NCBI GenBank assembly: GCA_036388555.1
Contig: DASVRP010000014.1
Coordinates: 1-64,000 of the forward strand
From: UBA4665 sp036388555
Lineage (GTDB): Bacteria; Patescibacteriota; Saccharimonadia; Saccharimonadales; UBA4665
Reading direction: 5' to 3'
Length of the DNA stretch: 64,000 bases
The notes under the pieces are model-generated. The model was not told the DNA's origin and made no database searches. It worked only from the letters and a program-made list of their open reading frames with translations. This document shows, piece by piece, positions 59,629 to 64,000 of this stretch. The position numbers and the translations under genes are program-made. Position 1 is the first letter of the stretch; every line of letters begins with the position of its first letter.

Positions 59629-59653
59629 AATATGCCTCTAGTATACTGAACAG

Positions 59654-60559
59654 ATGAATATTTCAATACCGGTTGATCCTGTCATCGGCCCAGGCCGGTA
59701 TATCATCGCTGTCAGCGGCGGCGTCGACTCGATGGTGCTACTCGATCTGCTGCGCCTGCAGCCTGGTATGAGTCTGACGGTCGCTCATTTCAATCATGGT
59801 ATCCGGGAAGATTCGGCCGAGGACAGGAAGCTGGTCCAGCGCATCGCCGGTTTGTACGGGCTACCCTTCAGATATGCGGAAGGGCGGCTAGGCCCGGGGG
59901 CGAGTGAGGCGGCTGCCCGAGAAGCCCGGTATGCCTTCCTACATGAGATCAGGAAGTCGGTCGGCGCTGACGCGGTCGTAACGGCGCATCATCAGGACGA
60001 CGTGGTGGAAACTGCGATCCTGAACATTATCCGCGGGTCGGGGCGGAAGGGGCTGACAAGCCTGCGTTCGACTGAGTTTGTCCGGCGGCCGCTGTTACAT
60101 GCGATGAAATCGCAAATATTGGAATATGCAGAGCACCATGACCTGGAATGGCGCGAAGACAGTACGAATGCCGATGATACATATGTACGCAATCATATCC
60201 GGCATACAATCGTACCGCGTCTCGGAGCGGACGGCCGTCAGGGGTTGGTGAATATTCTAGACAGCGCCCGGATAACGAATGACGAAATCGACATCACGGT
60301 AGATGCGATGTTGCACGATATAACAGCGGATGGTCGGCTGAACCGTCAATCGTTCATACTGTTGGAACATGCCGTCGCCCGTGAAGTGCTGGCACAGTGG
60401 CTGCGTTCGCAGGGCTTCCGGGAATTGGACCGCCGTCTGCTGGAACGGATCACACTTGCTGCCAAGACGTACACAGTCGGCAAGTCAGCGGACATCGGTG
60501 GGGGCAGAATATTGCGCGTTTGTAAAAATTACCTAGCACTCGAGGTTACTGAGCGCTAG
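59654..60559 (+). CDS. tilS: tRNA(Ile)-lysidine synthetase
   Basis: 301 residues. PP-loop ISAVSGGVDSMVLLDLL-like segment (IIAVSGGVDSMVLLDLL), then VAHFNHGIREDSAEDRKLVQ, RYAFLHEI, TAHHQDDVVETAILNIIRGSG and the SREDSTNADD-type region (WREDSTNADDTYVRNHIR) are diagnostic. It converts C34 of tRNA-Ile2(CAT) to lysidine so that it reads AUA. Its substrate tRNA is at 14.3 kb. TATACT ends 6 nt before ATG: leaderless. The C-terminal domain is short. Confidence 0.93.
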   Translation: MNISIPVDPVIGPGRYIIAVSGGVDSMVLLDLLRLQPGMSLTVAHFNHGIREDSAEDRKLVQRIAGLYGLPFRYAEGRLGPGASEAAAREARYAFLHEIRKSVGADAVVTAHHQDDVVETAILNIIRGSGRKGLTSLRSTEFVRRPLLHAMKSQILEYAEHHDLEWREDSTNADDTYVRNHIRHTIVPRLGADGRQGLVNILDSARITNDEIDITVDAMLHDITADGRLNRQSFILLEHAVAREVLAQWLRSQGFRELDRRLLERITLAAKTYTVGKSADIGGGRILRVCKNYLALEVTER

Positions 60560-60595
60560 ATAATTTAATTTGGACAGTATATAATAGCCAAACAT

Positions 60596-62467
60596 ATGGA
60601 TAAATCACCGTCACATAACAATAAGTCGAAGAACAAGAAGGGTGGCCGCAAGGGCTTCAAGCACGTCGGATTCGTAGCGATGCTGATCCTGATCGCGCTG
60701 ATCATCTTCGCTGCCTATGGCAACTCCGGTGGCCTCAAGGAAATCCCCGAATCTACCGCCATCTCGCAGGCTAACAGCGGTGAATATTCAAAGATTCTCA
60801 AGTCCGGCAACGAGCTCAAGATCACCAAGCGCGGCGAGACGCAGCCGAGCCTCAAGGCGTATACCGATCCCCAGGCCAGCCTGAAGGAGCAGGGGTATAA
60901 CACCTCGAAATTTGAATACAGCAACACTCCCGCATCCAGCGGCGGCTCGCTCTGGGGCGGACTGCTGGTCTCCATCCTGCCGATCCTTCTGATCGGCGGT
61001 ATGCTGTACTTCATGCTGCGTAGCGCCCAGGGGCAGGGCAACCAGGCGATGTCCTTCGGCAAGAGCCGTGCCCGCCTTTATGGCAATGAAAAAGACAAGG
61101 TTACATTCAAGGAGATCGCTGGCAGCGGTGAAGCCAAGCAGGACCTCGAAGAAGTCGTCGAATTCCTGAAATTCCCAAAGAAGTTCTCCAGCGTCGGCGC
61201 CCGCATCCCCAAGGGCGTACTGCTGGTCGGCCCTCCCGGGACCGGTAAGACGATGCTGGCCCGCGCCGTAGCCGGTGAAGCCAACGTACCGTTCTTCTCT
61301 ATCTCGGGCTCTGAATTCGTCGAGATGTTCGTCGGTGTCGGTGCCTCTCGCGTCCGTGACCTGTTCGCCAAGGCCAAGAAGAACGCGCCTTGTATCATCT
61401 TCGTCGATGAGATCGATGCTGTCGGACGGCGCCGCGGATCCGGCATGGGCGGTGGCCATGATGAGCGCGAGCAGACCCTGAACCAGATTCTCGTCGAGAT
61501 GGACGGTTTCGAGCAGGGTCAGAACGTTATCGTCCTGGCAGCAACCAACCGTGCTGATGTGCTTGATCCAGCGCTGCTGCGACCGGGCCGTTTCGACCGC
61601 CGCGTCAACATCGGCCTGCCCGACCGGCAGGACCGCGAAGCTATCCTGAACATCCACTTTGCCAAGAAGCCGCTCTCCAAAGCTGTCGACCTCAATGCGC
61701 TTGCTGGCAAGTCAGCCGGCTCATCGGGTGCTGACCTCGCGAACATCGCCAATGAAGCTGCCATCATCGCGGCCCGCAACAATCATACTGAAATATCGCA
61801 GCATGACGTAACTGAAGCCTTTGAGCGCGTGGCCATCGGCCCCGAGCGTAAGAGCAAGGTGATGACCGAAGCCGACAAAGTGACGACAGCCTATCACGAA
61901 GCCGGCCACGCGCTGGTCGGCCACGTCCTGCCGGATAGCGACCCAGTACATAAAGTGACCATCATTCCGCGTGGTGGAACCGGTGGGGTTACCTGGTTTA
62001 TTCCGCCAGAGGACCGCTACTATGTCTCATTGATTCAGTACAAGGACATCCTGGCCCGCGGACTAGGCGGCCGAATCGCCGAAGAAGTCATGTTCGGGGC
62101 TGACCGCATCACTACGGGTGCAAGTAACGATCTGCAGAAGGCAGCTGAATTGGCGCGTGACATGGTCATGAATCAGGGAATGGGTACGAAGCTGCGCGAC
62201 CAGGTCTTCCAAGTCGACGAAGGCATGGTAATGGACCGGCTCGTCCATGAAAGTAACCAGTCTGAAGATACCAAAAAGATCATCGACCAAGAGGTCGAAG
62301 CGTTCATCACTGAAGCTGCCGACCGGGCGCGGCTTATTCTCAAAGAAAATGTCGACAAGCTGGAGGCCCTTAAGGACAAGCTGCTCGACAAAGAGACTGT
62401 CGAAGCCGACGAAGTCCTGGAAGTCTTCAAGGGAGCGACCCTGCCCAAAGCAGCAGCGTTGTACTAA
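60596..62467 (+). CDS. ftsH: ATP-dependent zinc metalloprotease FtsH
   Basis: 623 residues. Basic N-terminus (NNKSKNKKGGRKGFK), membrane helices at about 25-42 and 120-140 around an external domain, AAA+ module with Walker A GPPGTGKT (212-219), IIFVDEID and the second region of homology ATNRADVLDPALLRPGRFDR. The zinc site is HEAGH with the first His at 434. It degrades membrane proteins and selected regulators. TATAAT ends 10 nt before ATG. Confidence 0.96.
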   Translation: MDKSPSHNNKSKNKKGGRKGFKHVGFVAMLILIALIIFAAYGNSGGLKEIPESTAISQANSGEYSKILKSGNELKITKRGETQPSLKAYTDPQASLKEQGYNTSKFEYSNTPASSGGSLWGGLLVSILPILLIGGMLYFMLRSAQGQGNQAMSFGKSRARLYGNEKDKVTFKEIAGSGEAKQDLEEVVEFLKFPKKFSSVGARIPKGVLLVGPPGTGKTMLARAVAGEANVPFFSISGSEFVEMFVGVGASRVRDLFAKAKKNAPCIIFVDEIDAVGRRRGSGMGGGHDEREQTLNQILVEMDGFEQGQNVIVLAATNRADVLDPALLRPGRFDRRVNIGLPDRQDREAILNIHFAKKPLSKAVDLNALAGKSAGSSGADLANIANEAAIIAARNNHTEISQHDVTEAFERVAIGPERKSKVMTEADKVTTAYHEAGHALVGHVLPDSDPVHKVTIIPRGGTGGVTWFIPPEDRYYVSLIQYKDILARGLGGRIAEEVMFGADRITTGASNDLQKAAELARDMVMNQGMGTKLRDQVFQVDEGMVMDRLVHESNQSEDTKKIIDQEVEAFITEAADRARLILKENVDKLEALKDKLLDKETVEADEVLEVFKGATLPKAAALY

Positions 62468-62524
62468 ATTGACAGTCTGATTTTCTATTGTACTTTTTGT
62501 AAAAAACGTGTAGAGTAAACAGCT

Positions 62525-62596
62525 ATGATATATATCAGCCTTATCTTACTCCTAGGCATCATCTGGGTCCTCTGGATCGACCCTATCTCTTCGTAA
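62525..62596 (+). CDS. Possible 23-residue membrane peptide
   Basis: ATG to TAA encodes a single hydrophobic helix (ISLILLLGIIWVLWI) followed by DPISS. It lies alone in the 238-nt gap after ftsH, with a small hairpin GTAAC-TTC-GTTAC at its end. No ribosome site is evident. The composition is typical of real single-pass micropeptides, but it could be chance. Confidence 0.3.
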   Translation: MIYISLILLLGIIWVLWIDPISS

Positions 62597-62705
62597 CTTC
62601 GTTACTTCCATCATTGTCGGGTTAGGGTTACGCTGTATTTAAGGCGCTAAAAATGCGACAATATGTAAATGCTTGGGCACCGCACCGGTGCTTGGCTCAT
62701 GTAAT

Positions 62706-64000
62706 ATGGCACGCACAACAATAGACACCTCACCCGCTGCAAAACCCGTCGATCCAGGGGTTGTATTGTTATTGCAGGTTCCCCGGACCAATGACAAGAA
62801 GGAATTGGCTGCCGAGCAGATGTTCGCCAGCCTGTTCGGCCTGCTTACTATCCCGGCGCAGGGGCTGTTCGCGACGACTATCCGTGAACGTATCAGCTTC
62901 GAGATCGCGGTTATCGGCCGCCGGATCGGGTTCTATGTCTGGGTGCCGACCTACCTGAAGAGTTATGTCGAAGAACAGATGTATGCCCAGTATCCGTCAG
63001 TCCAGATATCGGACGTGCCCGACTATACGCTGACTCCTGACGCAAGTTTCAGCTCTATCCTCGTGACAGAGATGAAGCTGACGGGCCCGGACGTCCTGCC
63101 GATCAAGACCTTCCAAAGCTTCGAGGTCGACCCGCTGGCTGCCATCACGGCGACATTTGCTAAATTTGAACCTGATGAAGAGGCCTGGGTACAGCTGACG
63201 CTCCGGCCGGCTGCCTCGAACTGGCACCGCAAGAGTGAACGCTACATCGCCAAGATGAAAGGTGGCGGCAACAAGACAAGCATGGCCGGTCTGGCCAGTG
63301 TGCTGTGGGCTCCGCCCAGTGAGAAGGCCGTTGCCGCCAAACCTGCCGAATATGAGTCAGTCCAGGCCAAGGGAGCAGAGGAGAAGAGCCAGAAGCTGGC
63401 CTTTGAGACCCAGCTCCGCGTCGTCTACCGTGGGCATGGCACCCAGCAGCAGGCCCGACTGCGCCTGCAGTCGATCATCGCCAGTTATAAGCAGTTCAAT
63501 ACGACCTACCTTAACGGTTTTGAGCAGAAGCGGATGATGGCTGATCCGTACGTTCTCGGACTCTACCGGGCGCGTGCCTTCAACCGCCATAGCTACATCA
63601 TGAACATCGAAGAGGTTGCGACGCTGTGCCACCTGCCCCATACCAATGTCGAGACGCCGTACATATTGTGGGCTTCCTCACAGACTGCCGAGCCGCCCGC
63701 CAACCTGCCGGTCGTCAGCGGGGAATTCAGGCAGGATCTGAGCCCGGTAGCGACCACGAACTTCCGGGGTCACAACACTATGTTCGGTATGCCGCGGACA
63801 GACCGCAGCCGCCACCTTTACATCATCGGACAGACTGGTGTCGGTAAGTCGGGACTGCTTGAGCTGCTGACGATTTCCGACATCTACAGCCCGTACGGCT
63901 TCGCGGTCATCGACCCGCACGGCGACTACGCCATCAACACGCTGCGCCGCATTCCGGCGGAGCGGGCCAAGGACGTCATCTATTTCAACCCGGCTGACAC
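62706..64000 (+). CDS. VirB4/VirD4-like (TraG/HerA type) ATPase, cut by the window edge
   Basis: About 431 codons visible, open at the right edge. The first ~370 residues are an alpha/beta domain without recognised motif (GVVLLLQVPRTNDKKE, FYVWVPTYLKSYVEEQ). Then RHLYIIGQTGVGKSGLLE gives Walker A and YGFAVIDPHGDYA the following strand, as in type IV secretion/conjugation coupling ATPases encoded by many patescibacteria. It would power DNA or protein transfer at the membrane. Confidence 0.8.
   Translation, partial: MARTTIDTSPAAKPVDPGVVLLLQVPRTNDKKELAAEQMFASLFGLLTIPAQGLFATTIRERISFEIAVIGRRIGFYVWVPTYLKSYVEEQMYAQYPSVQISDVPDYTLTPDASFSSILVTEMKLTGPDVLPIKTFQSFEVDPLAAITATFAKFEPDEEAWVQLTLRPAASNWHRKSERYIAKMKGGGNKTSMAGLASVLWAPPSEKAVAAKPAEYESVQAKGAEEKSQKLAFETQLRVVYRGHGTQQQARLRLQSIIASYKQFNTTYLNGFEQKRMMADPYVLGLYRARAFNRHSYIMNIEEVATLCHLPHTNVETPYILWASSQTAEPPANLPVVSGEFRQDLSPVATTNFRGHNTMFGMPRTDRSRHLYIIGQTGVGKSGLLELLTISDIYSPYGFAVIDPHGDYAINTLRRIPAERAKDVIYFNPAD

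Overview
The window looks like chromosome of a patescibacterial (CPR) bacterium, most likely a Saccharibacteria-like lineage with a comparatively rich environmental gene set. This is inferred from family-level resemblance of FtsH, the class A PBP, the folate/F420-type gamma-glutamate ligase and a VirB4/VirD4-like ATPase, from very compact gene packing with many ATGA overlaps, and from many genes whose -10 box lies only 5-8 nt before the start codon (leaderless mRNAs). The genetic code looks standard, with TGA used as an ordinary stop, apart from one suspicious in-frame TGA.

Left accessory region (1-14.3 kb). It opens with the tail of an IS transposase and unknown membrane-anchored proteins. 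A nucleotide-handling cluster follows (Nudix, two zinc deaminases, a NADAR ADP-ribose/N-glycosidase protein, a P-loop kinase). Next is a tightly coupled three-gene operon on the minus strand: SNF2-type helicase with a degenerate PLD-like N-terminus, DUF4391 protein, and a 1043-aa GHKL/sacsin-like ATPase with a DUF3883-like tail. It resembles defence systems but has no DNA methyltransferase. Two small-molecule-type methyltransferases and a KGG stress peptide come after it.

tRNA and integration landscape. All three tRNA genes seen in the window carry the CAT anticodon (Ile2 at 14.3 kb, initiator fMet at 18.2 kb, elongator Met at 56.6 kb). Each is followed by a hairpin whose stem includes the tRNA's own ACCA end, and then by a short non-coding cassette ending in a copy of that tRNA's 3' end. 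At fMet the pattern is expanded: 97-bp direct repeats (two mismatches) bracket a 4-kb island with an Asp/Asn-hydroxylase-like dioxygenase, a frameshifted PEP-synthase-like enzyme and a CYTH-like protein. A PIN toxin-antitoxin-like pair and a truncated SLOG gene lie just beyond.

Core and envelope region (14.4-62.5 kb). Cell-wall genes include an M23 peptidase, FtsB/DivIC and PBP1A. Nucleotide sanitation is covered by a Nudix enzyme, two Ham1-like paralogues and a MazG-like enzyme. There is a MacB-type ABC exporter, a PAS histidine kinase/response regulator pair plus an orphan kinase, and a surface ice-binding (DUF3494) protein with an LPxTG-like signal beside its sortase. Further on come a MarR/MFS efflux pair, photolyase, a cupredoxin, two zinc alcohol dehydrogenases, an ABC exporter and a galactose-oxidase-like copper radical enzyme. 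The right end has GuaB-like IMPDH, a TauE permease, an HD phosphohydrolase broken by TGA, a histidine phosphatase, TilS (which would modify the tRNA-Ile2 seen here), FtsH and the start of a VirB4/VirD4-like ATPase. An intergenic DnaA-box-like cluster at 39.1 kb may be a replication origin.
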